Source: Candidatus Sulfopaludibacter sp. SbA3
GTDB taxonomy: Bacteria; Acidobacteriota; Terriglobia; Bryobacterales; Bryobacteraceae
DNA length: 22,909 nt
Assembly (NCBI GenBank): GCA_945861255.1
Contig: CAMAUG010000017.1
Coordinates: forward strand, 1 to 22,909
Direction of reading: 5' to 3'
Both the position numbers and the translations under genes were made by a program. The notes below the pieces were generated by a model that saw only the letters and a list, made by a program, of their open reading frames with translations, ran no database searches and was not told where the DNA came from. Shown piece after piece: positions 1 to 8,053 of this stretch; the first letter of the stretch is position 1; each line of letters begins with the position of its first letter.

Positions 1-1758
1 GACATCCTCCAGAATGGGTGCTGGGGCGCCGGTGGAAGCCAGGCGGCCGCCGTGAAAGGGCACGGCGAAAAGCGTGGTCTGGTGCAGGTAAATGAGGTGG
101 CCGGTCCCGTTGGAGCCGGTTGCATCGGCGAGATAGCGGGCGGAAAAGCCCCCGCGCTGAATCGTCTTCCGCTCGCCGGTCTTGAGCGAGATCACCTCGA
201 TGTTCGCGTCGTCGTAACCTGCGCCTGTCTGGGCGGCCGCGGTAAACAGGACCGCCTGGCTCCCCGGCAGTACCTGCGGCCAACGGTGGGTCCTTTCGTC
301 AGGGTTCAGCTTCGTCACCGGCACGGGCATCCCGCCGCCGGAAGGGACCCGCGAGAGGACGCCGGCACCATTCAGCGCGGCGATGATGTTGCCATCGTCG
401 CCCCAGCTTCCACCAAAACCTGCGGGCGCGTCGCACAGCGTAACCGCTGCGCCCCCTTCCGCCGCAATCTTCTTGAGCTTGCCCTCGGCGAAGAACCCGA
501 TCCAATCCCCCGCCGGAGAGAAGAACGGGCCATGAGCGTTCTCGGTACCCGCCAGCGGCGTGACCTGGCTCTGATTCAGCAGGCGGGTGTGGAGGCGCAC
601 CTTGCCGTCCGCGCCCCGTAGCTTGAGTGCCAGGCGCGTGCCGTCGGGGGAAAGAGCCAACATGTTTCCACCGACGCCGGCGCCGGCATCGACCCTTGCC
701 AGCGGCGTGTCGGGCGCGATCTCGACGTTCAGGCGCATCAGCGGGCGCGACGGCGCGGGCCGCGTGGCGCTGTATGCGACAATCCCGAGTCCCACGGCGA
801 CAACCGCCAGCACTCCCGCCGCGATCCAGCCCAACCTACCGAGCCGCGACCGTGAGGGAGCGGTCTCTCCTACCTTCAGGCCGGAGCTACCAGGATCGAG
901 CGCGGCCGGGTTCTCCAGCGCAATCCGCGCCTCCCCAATCGCCTGTAGCCTCTGCTTGCGATCCTTCACCAGCATCCGCTCCAGCAACTTCCGCAGATGC
1001 GTCAGCGTCCCCGCAGGCAACGCCGACCAGTCCGGTGCATCCTTCACCACCGCCGCCAGCGTGTCTCCCACCGATTCCCCTCGGAACGCCCGTTTGCCGG
1101 TGAGCATCTCAAACAGCACCACGCCAAACGAGAAAATATCCGCGCGCCGGTCCGCCGCCTTCCCCACCGCCTGCTCCGGCGACATGTACGCCGCCGTCCC
1201 CATAATCATGCCCGCCTGCGTCGCTCCCATGGTCAGCGTGGGTGAATTTTCCGGATCTAACGATTTCGCCACACGCTGGTCGAGCGCCTTCGCCAGTCCG
1301 AAATCCAGTACCTTCACCGCGCCGTCGGGCGTGATCTTGATGTTGGCGGGTTTCAGATCCCGATGAATCACGCCGTGCTCGTGCGCGTACTCCATCGCAT
1401 CCACGATCTGCTTGGCGTAGGCGATGGCCTCGTCCGCCGGAATCGCGCCTCGCTTGATCCGATCCTCCAACGTGGGGCCTTCGATCAACGCCAGCACCAA
1501 AGCCCAGTTGTGGTCCGCTTGCACGATGCCGTAGATGTGCCCGATGTTGGGATGATCCAGCGACGCCAGCAGTTCCGCCTCACGCTGGAATCGCGCCAGA
1601 CGATCCGGGTCCGAAGAGAAGGCAGGAGGCAGCACCTTCAACGCAACGTCCCGCTTCAACTGCGTGTCGCGCGCGCGGTACACCTCACCCATACCGCCCT
1701 TACCCAGAAGGGAGAGGACTTCGTAGTGACCGAGTTTGTCGCCGGCGGAAAGCGGCAT
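1..1758 (-). CDS. Serine/threonine protein kinase with C-terminal WD40/TolB-like sensor (3' end outside window)
   Basis: A membrane-anchored Hanks-type kinase expected to phosphorylate Ser/Thr on partner proteins in response to a signal sensed outside the membrane. The 586 visible residues begin MPLSAGDKLGHYEV. The glycine loop GKGGMGEVY is at about 19-27, the ATP-binding Lys in ALKVL at about 41, the alpha-C Glu in FQRE at about 60, the catalytic loop HRDLKPAN at 132-139, DFG at 152-154, and the MSPEQ segment follows. One hydrophobic segment (about 309-331) separates kinase from the distal part, where motifs such as LSPDGTRLAL and FSPAGDWIGF indicate PD40/TolB-type propeller blades. The reading frame is open to base 1, so the C-terminus is cut by the window edge. 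The ATG at 1758 puts the glycine loop at the usual distance from the N-terminus. There is no clear Shine-Dalgarno. The substrate is unknown. The family call is secure. Confidence 0.93.
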   Translation of the reverse strand, partial: MPLSAGDKLGHYEVLSLLGKGGMGEVYRARDTQLKRDVALKVLPPAFSSDPDRLARFQREAELLASLDHPNIGHIYGIVQADHNWALVLALIEGPTLEDRIKRGAIPADEAIAYAKQIVDAMEYAHEHGVIHRDLKPANIKITPDGAVKVLDFGLAKALDQRVAKSLDPENSPTLTMGATQAGMIMGTAAYMSPEQAVGKAADRRADIFSFGVVLFEMLTGKRAFRGESVGDTLAAVVKDAPDWSALPAGTLTHLRKLLERMLVKDRKQRLQAIGEARIALENPAALDPGSSGLKVGETAPSRSRLGRLGWIAAGVLAVVAVGLGIVAYSATRPAPSRPLMRLNVEIAPDTPLARVDAGAGVGGNMLALSPDGTRLALKLRGADGKVRLHTRLLNQSQVTPLAGTENAHGPFFSPAGDWIGFFAEGKLKKIAAEGGAAVTLCDAPAGFGGSWGDDGNIIAALNGAGVLSRVPSGGGMPVPVTKLNPDERTHRWPQVLPGSQAVLFTAAAQTGAGYDDANIEVISLKTGERKTIQRGGFSARYLADATGSNGTGHLIYLHQTTLFAVPFHGGRLASTGAPAPILEDV

Positions 1759-1774
1759 GTGCTTGATTTAGTTT

Positions 1775-1780
1775 AGTGTA
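1775..1780 (-). promoter_or_regulatory. Candidate -10 box (TACACT) for the kinase gene
   Basis: TACACT on the minus strand lies 16 bases before the kinase ATG. Transcription would start about 10 bases before the ATG, giving an almost leaderless mRNA, which fits the absence of a ribosome binding site. No convincing -35 was seen, so this is tentative. Confidence 0.25.
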
Positions 1781-1865
1781 GCCGAACAGAAGGGGTGGCC
1801 CCGGCCTCCGGTCCACTTGCCTTCCCAGATGCGGCATGAGAGAGTAATTGGCAATCGCGTAACTC

Positions 1866-3260
1866 ATGAAAAACCTGCGCATTCTTGTTATCATCCCCAG
1901 CGCGATTGTCCTCATTACACCCGGTATGTGGGCGGCCGACTGGCTCACTGTTTCCGGAAATCCGCAGCGCACGGCGTGGCAAAAACCGGAGGCTCCGGCG
2001 GCGGCCGCCCCTGGCGATGACGATGATGACGACAAATCCGCCATCGGTATTCCTCTTAATAAAGAGACTGTCCGTCGAATGCAGCTTCTCTGGAAGCTCA
2101 AACTCGAGAACCAGCCGCGCGGAATGAATTCCATCTTCGCGCCGCTGATCGTTCAGCAGATTGTTACGGACCGGGGGTTCAAGGAGCTTGCGGTGGTGGC
2201 CGGCAGCTCCGGCAAGATCTTTGCTATCGATGCGGATCTGGGAAAACTGTTTTGGCAGCGAGACCTCCCGGATGCGGCAGGCGCTGCCTCCGGCTCAAAC
2301 TGTCCAGGAGGGGTTACGGCGGTGCCCGTGATTCAAACCATCGCGGGCGTACCAGGCCGCAGTTTCCCGCGGTACATCGTCCATATGCTCGCAGGTGACG
2401 GCACTCTGCGCGCGCTCAACCTTGCCAACGGCGTCGACCAGAGTCCTCCGCTGAGATTTCTCCCGCCGCAGGCAAACGCACATGCGCTCAACCGGTGGGA
2501 CAGCCGCCTCTATACCGCAACGTCGGGCCAATGCGGCTCCGCCCCCGATGGCGTATGGGCGATCGACGTCGGCGCTTCGGAGAGAGCGGTGGCGCACTAT
2601 GCGTCACCCGGAGCGGATGCGAGCGTGGCCATCGGAAAGAATGGAACGGTTTACGCGATGACGGCCAGTCGGATCGTCGCCCTTTCGCCGGAAAACCTGA
2701 ACGTCCGGGGAGCGGCCGAGCTCGGAGGCCGTGGTCCTGAAATTCCTGGCATGACGCCGGCTGTGTTCGACTGGAAGGGCCGCGAACTGGTCGCCGCAGC
2801 CGATGGCAGCGGACGCCTCGTGCTCTTTGATGGCGCCGGCATGAAGGAACTCACGAGTTCGCCCGTGGCCGGAATTCACGGCGGGCTGGCCACCTGGGAG
2901 GACGACAAGGGCTCGCGCTGGATTTACGCGCCCCGGAGGTCTTCGCCGGATGGAAGCATTGCGGCTTTTCGCGTCGATGACTCTGACGGCCGCCTGCGGC
3001 TCTCGCCGGTCTGGCAGTCGAGGAATCTGGCCTCGCCTGAACCTCCGGTAATCTCCGATGGAATCGTTTTCGCTCTCTCCAGCGGACGAACCCCGATATT
3101 GTATGCTCTGGACGCCGCCACCGGCCAGGAACTGTATGCCAGCGGCACGTCGATAGCTTCGTTCGCCCATTCCGCGGGACTGACGGTTGCCAATAACCGC
3201 GTCTATGTGAGCACGTTCGACGGTACGTTGTACTGCTTCGGGTTTCCGCTGGAACGTTAG
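1866..3260 (+). CDS. Secreted PQQ-binding-like beta-propeller protein
   Basis: A predicted exported beta-propeller of the PQQ_2 (pyrrolo-quinoline-quinone-like repeat) type, 464 residues. The N-terminus is a signal peptide (MKNLRILVIIPSAIVLI, cleavage probably near MWAA). The mature part starts ADWLTVSGNPQRTAWQK and carries blade motifs such as AIDADLGKLFWQRDL, YALDAATGQELYASG and STFDGTLYCFG. I see no quinoprotein dehydrogenase catalytic signature, so it may be a structural or binding propeller rather than an enzyme. An unusual run of six Asp at residues 51-56 follows an Ala-rich stretch and is missing from the paralogue. The next gene downstream, on the opposite strand, is a clear paralogue ending 19 bases away. 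The start is the first ATG and gives an intact signal peptide; the ribosome binding site is weak. The function is unknown beyond the fold. Confidence 0.87.
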   Translation: MKNLRILVIIPSAIVLITPGMWAADWLTVSGNPQRTAWQKPEAPAAAAPGDDDDDDKSAIGIPLNKETVRRMQLLWKLKLENQPRGMNSIFAPLIVQQIVTDRGFKELAVVAGSSGKIFAIDADLGKLFWQRDLPDAAGAASGSNCPGGVTAVPVIQTIAGVPGRSFPRYIVHMLAGDGTLRALNLANGVDQSPPLRFLPPQANAHALNRWDSRLYTATSGQCGSAPDGVWAIDVGASERAVAHYASPGADASVAIGKNGTVYAMTASRIVALSPENLNVRGAAELGGRGPEIPGMTPAVFDWKGRELVAAADGSGRLVLFDGAGMKELTSSPVAGIHGGLATWEDDKGSRWIYAPRRSSPDGSIAAFRVDDSDGRLRLSPVWQSRNLASPEPPVISDGIVFALSSGRTPILYALDAATGQELYASGTSIASFAHSAGLTVANNRVYVSTFDGTLYCFGFPLER

Positions 3261-3278
3261 CAGCCGTGTTTGACCGGT

Positions 3279-4853
3279 CTAGTGCTCAATAGGAATCCCA
3301 AAAGCGTAGAGGGTGTTATCGAAGGTGCTGAAATAGATGCGCCCGTTTGCCAGAGCCATGCCGGCGAAATGAGTGAATGACGCAACGCTGTTGCCGCTCG
3401 AATACAACTCCTTGCCCGTCTCCGCGTCAAGCGCGTAGAGAATCGCGCCCTGGGATTTCTGCGCCCGCTGCTGTGCGCTCCACAGGCCGCCCTGGTTTTC
3501 GTTTGCCTGCCGGACGTTCTCGCCGCTGGAGAGTGCGAATACCATGCCGTTGGTGACCACGGGAGGCGCGGGGATGATCAGATTTCGCGATACCCATGCG
3601 GGCGTAAGCACGGTCTTGCCGTTCACGTCCTCAACCTTGAACGCCACGATGCTTCCAGCCGGCGCATCACCGTTGGTGACAGGAAACTTCGCATCCGGAT
3701 GCAGCGGCCCCCACACGGGCGCGTACACCCAGCGTGTTCCCTTCGCATCTTCGTAAGTGGCCAGACTGCCCCAAGTGCCCCGGCCGGCGAAATCGATCTC
3801 CTCGTTAGAAATTAGCGGAGTGCGGTATAACGGCGCGCGATGATTCGGGCCTCCCAGCGACTTCGAATCCAAAAGGAAAAACCGGCCCTCTTTGCCGGAG
3901 GTCGCCAGCAGGTCCCGCCCCTTGTACGGGAACACGACGGGCGTGACGTTCATGTCGAGATCCCGCTTGGTAATCCACTCTCGATTGCTGGGCGTATACC
4001 AATCCTTCAGTTTGAGATCCTTCGGCGTCAGCGCGACCACGGTATCCGAATAAATATCCTTTGCCGGATCCCACGGCCCGTCCGCCACTTCGGCGTAGAC
4101 CGTTCCGTCGGTTCCGATCGCCGCGCCGGCCAGGCCCCACACTCCGCCGCCATTCGAATGCCAGGAGGCGACGCTCCTGTCGCTCAGGCCGGCCGCCCAG
4201 ACTCCATTCGGATTCCCTCCGCAGCGTTGACCGGTGGTGGCGTAGACCACGTTGTTCACCAGATTCAGGCTATAGGGCTTTCCGTTGGGAGGGAGGAATT
4301 TGATGGGCGGAGCAACCTCTTCGCCGTTGTTAATATTCAGGCGATGAAGCTGCCCGTCGCTCGACAGCGTATAGATACTGCGAACCGCGAAGGCGCCTCC
4401 GCCCGCCGAGGCGAAGCTGGCCGCGTCACCCGGCGCGGGGATCACCGGCGTCGCCGTCAGCCCGCCGGGGCATAGCCACGTGGAATTCTGTGCCTGCGGA
4501 GTCTCCGAGGAGTAGCCGAACTGGCGCTTCCACAGGAGCTTGCCAAGATCGGCATCCACGGCATACAGCGTATCGGAACTTCCGGCGACGAACGCAATCT
4601 CCTTGAATCCGCGGTCGGTGATGGCGCGCCCGACGATCAGTGGCTCGGTCAGCGAGTGCAGCGCCTTTTGCCGGTTGTCATCGAACTTCATTTTCCACAG
4701 GAGCTGGATGCCTTTCACGCTCTCTTTGGTAAGGGCGGTCTCGTCCTTTTGCCAGCCCGAGCGCTGCGGATCGCCGCTGTGCGTAAGCCAATCGGCTCCC
4801 CATAGCGCCGCGCAACCCGCCAGAACGAAGCCACCAATGAATTTTATTTGCAT
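3279..4853 (-). CDS. Secreted PQQ-binding-like beta-propeller protein (paralogue of the preceding gene)
   Basis: 524 residues with a signal peptide (MQIKFIGGFVLAGCAALWGA) followed by ADWLTHSGDPQRSGWQK, nearly the same as the mature start of the gene at 1866-3260. The C-termini also correspond (STFDNTLYAFGIPIEH here, STFDGTLYCFGFPLER there). Blade motifs include AVDADLGKLLWKRQFG and YALDAETGKELYSSG, typical of PQQ_2-type propellers. It is about 60 residues longer than its paralogue because of extra loops in the middle and before the last blades. The start at 4853 is supported by AGGGG about 7 bases upstream. Its 5' end diverges from the sugar-catabolism operon at 4937, so the two may share a control region. 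Probably periplasmic or outer-surface; no substrate can be assigned from the sequence. Confidence 0.88.
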   Translation of the reverse strand: MQIKFIGGFVLAGCAALWGADWLTHSGDPQRSGWQKDETALTKESVKGIQLLWKMKFDDNRQKALHSLTEPLIVGRAITDRGFKEIAFVAGSSDTLYAVDADLGKLLWKRQFGYSSETPQAQNSTWLCPGGLTATPVIPAPGDAASFASAGGGAFAVRSIYTLSSDGQLHRLNINNGEEVAPPIKFLPPNGKPYSLNLVNNVVYATTGQRCGGNPNGVWAAGLSDRSVASWHSNGGGVWGLAGAAIGTDGTVYAEVADGPWDPAKDIYSDTVVALTPKDLKLKDWYTPSNREWITKRDLDMNVTPVVFPYKGRDLLATSGKEGRFFLLDSKSLGGPNHRAPLYRTPLISNEEIDFAGRGTWGSLATYEDAKGTRWVYAPVWGPLHPDAKFPVTNGDAPAGSIVAFKVEDVNGKTVLTPAWVSRNLIIPAPPVVTNGMVFALSSGENVRQANENQGGLWSAQQRAQKSQGAILYALDAETGKELYSSGNSVASFTHFAGMALANGRIYFSTFDNTLYAFGIPIEH

Positions 4854-4905
4854 CGCTGAACCCCTTGCATCGGACTTCCGCTAGAAATCCTTGTGAACGC
4901 TCTAC

Positions 4906-4911
4906 TATAAT
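4906..4911 (+). promoter_or_regulatory. Candidate -10 box (TATAAT) of the sugar-catabolism operon
   Basis: A perfect TATAAT lies 26 bases before the ATG at 4937, in a locally AT-rich patch between divergent genes. The -35 is poor (around 4882-4888). The predicted leader is about 20 bases with no Shine-Dalgarno. Confidence 0.4.
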
Positions 4912-4936
4912 ACTTCTGCCTCTAGCGCGAAAAAAA

Positions 4937-5980
4937 ATGAGCCCCCATCGTTTTCCAAGAATTCATAATGCCATGTGGCCCGGGTTGGTTGGTAAGGGAC
5001 CGGATTCGGAGCCGCCGATCGATCTCGACACCATGCTCGACCTCACGCAGGCGGCGGAGGTGGAGGGCGTCAGGTTCGATGGCATGGATTTGTTTCTATC
5101 CCTGCCGCACACGGACATCGATTCGAGCGATGGCGAATTGGAGCGCTTGGCGGAAAACATCGGCCGGCGGGGGTTGGCTGTCGGCTCGCTGGTAGCACCC
5201 GTGTGGCCCCCGACCGGCGGCGGCTCAGCCATGGGTTCGGAGGAGGAGCGTGGGAAGTTTCTCACCCAGGTGCGCAAAGCGTGCGCCATCGGAAGAAAAC
5301 TGCGGGAATTGGGCATCCGCAAATACGGAGTGGTGCGCATTGATTCGGCGTGCAGTCCCGCCGAGTGGGCCGCCGATCCGCTGGGGAATAGCAGGCGCAT
5401 TGCCGCGACGTTTCGGGAAGCATGCACGATCGCCGAGGGCTTCGGCGAAAGGCTGGCCGCGGAAGGCGAAATCTGCTGGGGCGGCATGCATAGCTGGAAG
5501 CGGATGGCGGAACTGCTGGAGATGGTGAACCGGCCGGAAACACTCGGATTCCAGGCGGATATGGCCCACACGCTGCTATACACGCTAGGCTATAACGCCC
5601 CCGAAGACCGGATTCTTCCCGAGAACCACGACTGGTCAAACCGCGACGTTCTCGACGACGCGCTGGTGACGATGACGCGCGCCCTGCGCCCGTGGATGAT
5701 CGATTTCCACGTGGCCCAGAATGACGCTACGGTGAAAGGCGCGGGCTCCCATGACAACACCGGAAGGCATTGCATGCCGGACGATCCTAACGGAAAACTG
5801 GACGTGCCGCGAGCGGCGGGCATGTGGCTGCGGGACGAAAACGGCAATCTCACACGGGCCGTGGAGCACATCTGCTGGGACGGCTGCATGTTTTCGAACG
5901 AATCCATGATGAAACCGGAGACCTGGCGCAAGATCCTGGGCACGATGATCGCGGTCCGCGACGCGCACGGGTGGGATTAG
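4937..5980 (+). CDS. Sugar phosphate isomerase/epimerase-like TIM-barrel protein
   Basis: 347 residues, AP-endonuclease-2/xylose-isomerase-like TIM barrel fold. The barrel is recognised from spaced metal-ligand candidates on successive strands: Glu in EGEICWGG (about 177-178), Asp208 and His211 in QADMAHTLLY, His258 in IDFHVAQNDATVKG and Glu310 in VEHICWDG. Such enzymes usually bind Mn or similar ions and isomerise or epimerise sugars or their oxidised derivatives in the cytoplasm. It sits 3 bases before a Gfo/Idh/MocA oxidoreductase and two genes before a DUF1080 hydrolase, a trio often seen together in Acidobacteriota and Planctomycetota, which suggests 3-keto-sugar handling. The ATG at 4937 was preferred because the frame further upstream is low-complexity and overlaps the promoter. 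ATG 4973 is an alternative. The exact substrate is unknown. Confidence 0.88.
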   Translation: MSPHRFPRIHNAMWPGLVGKGPDSEPPIDLDTMLDLTQAAEVEGVRFDGMDLFLSLPHTDIDSSDGELERLAENIGRRGLAVGSLVAPVWPPTGGGSAMGSEEERGKFLTQVRKACAIGRKLRELGIRKYGVVRIDSACSPAEWAADPLGNSRRIAATFREACTIAEGFGERLAAEGEICWGGMHSWKRMAELLEMVNRPETLGFQADMAHTLLYTLGYNAPEDRILPENHDWSNRDVLDDALVTMTRALRPWMIDFHVAQNDATVKGAGSHDNTGRHCMPDDPNGKLDVPRAAGMWLRDENGNLTRAVEHICWDGCMFSNESMMKPETWRKILGTMIAVRDAHGWD

Positions 5981-5983
5981 ATT

Positions 5984-7126
5984 ATGGCGAAGAAGAGGCT
6001 AAACGTCGGGATGATCGGCTATGGCTTCATGGGCCGTACGCATTCGAATGCGTTTCTGCAGGCCGGCCGTTTTTTCGATTTAGCGTACCAGCCGGCGTTG
6101 ACGGCGGTCTGCGCCCGGAACGCGGCGCGCGTGCAGGCGTTCGCCGATAATTGGGGCTATCCGTCGGTGGAGACCGACTGGCGCAGGCTGGTGGAACGTA
6201 AAGATATCGATCTGGTGGATATCGCCAGTCCCAATGACACGCACGCCGAAATCGCTATCGCCGCGGCCGGCGCGGGCAAGATCGTGATGTGCGAGAAGCC
6301 GCTGGGGCGCAATGCCGCGGAGTCCAAACGCATGGTGGACGCGGTGGAATCAGCCAACGTGCCGAACATGGTCTGGTACAACTACCGGCGCGTGCCGGCG
6401 ATTGTCCTCCTCAAGAACCTGATCGAGGAGGGGAAGTTGGGGCGCATTTTCCACTATCGAGCGAAGTTTCTGCAGGACTGGACGATCTCACGCGAACTTC
6501 CGCAAGGTGGCGAAGGGTTGTGGCGCCTGGATTCGGCGGTCGCCGGAAGCGGTGTGACAGGCGATCTGCTGGCCCATAACATCGACACCGCCCTGTGGTT
6601 GAACGGACCCATCCGCGAGCTCACCGCAATGACTGAGACGTTCATTAAAGAACGGCGCCATACTCTCACCGGTAAAGTGGAGCACGTCGGAATCGATGAC
6701 GCTAGCGCGTTCCTGTCTCGCTTTGAGAACGGGTCGCTCGCCATGTTTGAGGCAACGCGCTACGCGCGGGGGCACAAGGCGCTCTATACGTTGGAAATCA
6801 ACGGCGAGCACGGCTCGGCCATGTGGGATCTGCACGACTTGCATCGCATTCAGTGGTTCGATCATCGCGATGAGGGCCGGCTCCGCGGATGGCGGAGCAT
6901 CCACATTACCGATAGCGATCATCCTTACATGAAGCGCTGGTGGGTGCCCGGATTGCAGATCGGATTTGAGCACACGTTCATCCATCAGGTGGCCGATTTC
7001 CTGGAGGCGCTGGCCGAAGGAAGGCCGGCGGCGCCCACTTTCCGGGATGCCATGGCCACCGAACACGTGACCGATGCCGTCTTGAAATCGGCGAAGAGTG
7101 GAAGTTGGGAGCAGGTCGCGGGATAG
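5984..7126 (+). CDS. Gfo/Idh/MocA family NAD(P)-dependent oxidoreductase
   Basis: 380 residues. The N-terminal Rossmann fold shows GYGFMG at 12-17 for dinucleotide binding. The family's EKP motif is in VMCEKPLG, with the catalytic Lys at 105. In the C-terminal alpha/beta domain DLLAHNIDTALWL (Asp194, His198) corresponds to the family's substrate-binding D-x3-H motif. These enzymes oxidise or reduce a hydroxyl of a sugar, inositol or derivative in the cytoplasm. The gene begins 3 bases after the TIM-barrel gene and is followed 19 bases later by a secreted DUF1080 protein, so the three are almost certainly co-transcribed. In related pathways the oxidoreductase makes or reduces 3-keto-glycosides, and that role is the working guess here. 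The family is certain; the substrate is not. Confidence 0.93.
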   Translation: MAKKRLNVGMIGYGFMGRTHSNAFLQAGRFFDLAYQPALTAVCARNAARVQAFADNWGYPSVETDWRRLVERKDIDLVDIASPNDTHAEIAIAAAGAGKIVMCEKPLGRNAAESKRMVDAVESANVPNMVWYNYRRVPAIVLLKNLIEEGKLGRIFHYRAKFLQDWTISRELPQGGEGLWRLDSAVAGSGVTGDLLAHNIDTALWLNGPIRELTAMTETFIKERRHTLTGKVEHVGIDDASAFLSRFENGSLAMFEATRYARGHKALYTLEINGEHGSAMWDLHDLHRIQWFDHRDEGRLRGWRSIHITDSDHPYMKRWWVPGLQIGFEHTFIHQVADFLEALAEGRPAAPTFRDAMATEHVTDAVLKSAKSGSWEQVAG

Positions 7127-7135
7127 AGAGAAAGC

Positions 7136-7141
7136 GGGAGG
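7136..7141 (+). promoter_or_regulatory. Ribosome binding site GGGAGG fixing the DUF1080 start
   Basis: GGGAGG ends 4 bases before the ATG at 7146. It decides against the longer frame that begins at 7098 inside the preceding gene; the shorter start also exposes a clean signal peptide. Confidence 0.75.
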
Positions 7142-7145
7142 CATT

Positions 7146-7949
7146 ATGACGAAGCGGGCATGGTGGGTTTTAGCGGTGGTGGGTGTCGTGCTCATCTGTA
7201 CGATCGCGGCGCAGCAGCCTGTCCCGGGAGGATCCACGAAGAGCGGCGGCTTCACGCAGCCCGATCCCATCGACTTCAGCGATCACGCGGGATGGCAATC
7301 GATGTTTGACGGCGTGTCGCTGAAAGGATGGGATGGAAGCAATCGCGTTTGGCGCGCGGAACAGGGAGCGATTGTGGGCGAATCGACGCCGGAAAGACCC
7401 GCGGGGACCACCTACATCATCTGGGAAGGCGGAGAGCAGGCGAACTTCGAACTGAAAGCCGAAGTGAAGCTGGAAGGAACGGGAACCAACAGCGGGATTC
7501 AATATCGCAGCGCCAGAACGGCGCAGCCGCAGGGTGGACCCGCGCCGAATCCCCAGTTCGCGAAATGGAATCTGAAGGGATATCAGGCCGATATGGACTA
7601 TGCGAATCGCTACACCGGCCAGCTCTATGAGCAAGGCACCGGCCGCGGGATCATAGCATGGCGCGGGCAGGTGGTGCGGACGGAACAAGGCAAGAGGCCG
7701 CGGCTGCTGGGCGTGGTGGGCGATTCGGATGCGCTCCGGGAATTCGTCAAGCCCGGCGACTGGAATCAGATGCACATTATTGCCCGCGGCAATACCGTGA
7801 TTCACCTGGTCAATGGCCACTTGATGAGCGTGTTCATAGACGACGATCCGAGCATGGCGCTAGCACGGGGAGTGATTGGCTTGCAGATTGAGGGTCAGGG
7901 AAGCGTCAAGGTTTCCTACCGGAACCTGTGGATCAAGATCTTGACTTGA
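7146..7949 (+). CDS. Secreted DUF1080 (3-keto-disaccharide hydrolase-like) protein
   Basis: 267 residues. The signal peptide is MTKRAWWVLAVVGVVLICTI followed by AAQQ. The rest is one DUF1080 (PF06439) domain, a concanavalin-like beta-sandwich: the opening motif MFDGVSLKGWDGS, then NFELKAEVKLEG, NSGIQYRS, and the closing GVIGLQIEGQGSVKVSYRNLWIK are characteristic. Some characterised members cleave 3-keto-glycosides, so a periplasmic hydrolase releasing a sugar for the two cytoplasmic enzymes upstream is a reasonable model. DUF1080 is large and mostly uncharacterised, so the activity remains inferred. It is the last gene of the 4937-7949 operon; a new promoter-like sequence follows before the C1 cluster. 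Confidence 0.9.
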   Translation: MTKRAWWVLAVVGVVLICTIAAQQPVPGGSTKSGGFTQPDPIDFSDHAGWQSMFDGVSLKGWDGSNRVWRAEQGAIVGESTPERPAGTTYIIWEGGEQANFELKAEVKLEGTGTNSGIQYRSARTAQPQGGPAPNPQFAKWNLKGYQADMDYANRYTGQLYEQGTGRGIIAWRGQVVRTEQGKRPRLLGVVGDSDALREFVKPGDWNQMHIIARGNTVIHLVNGHLMSVFIDDDPSMALARGVIGLQIEGQGSVKVSYRNLWIKILT

Positions 7950-7997
7950 GTGGTGGCCGTCACAGGATCGAACCGTTTTCGCCCGCTTCCGCCCAAG

Positions 7998-8023
7998 TTG
8001 ACAATGCCGTTATACTTTATAAG
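7998..8023 (+). promoter_or_regulatory. Candidate promoter of the C1 cluster (TTGACA ... TATAAG)
   Basis: A perfect -35 TTGACA at 7998-8003 is followed by TATAAG at 8018-8023. The 14-base spacer is shorter than ideal. The start of transcription would be near 8030, about 24 bases before the GTG at 8054. Together with the 104-base gap this suggests that the C1 genes are expressed separately from the sugar operon. Confidence 0.4.
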
Positions 8024-8053
8024 TTCCATTGTTCAGAAAGCGACCACCTTTCA

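Noticed and set aside
52..621. 189-codon plus-strand frame at the left edge
   Set aside because: It is antisense to the C-terminal part of the kinase, which has clear family motifs; the plus-strand product is Arg/Pro-rich without a recognisable domain.
6488..7270. 260-codon minus-strand frame
   Set aside because: It lies opposite the well-supported Gfo/Idh/MocA gene and the start of the DUF1080 gene; it is a product of high GC in the third codon position. The same applies to long frames antisense to fhs, the ThDP enzyme and frc.
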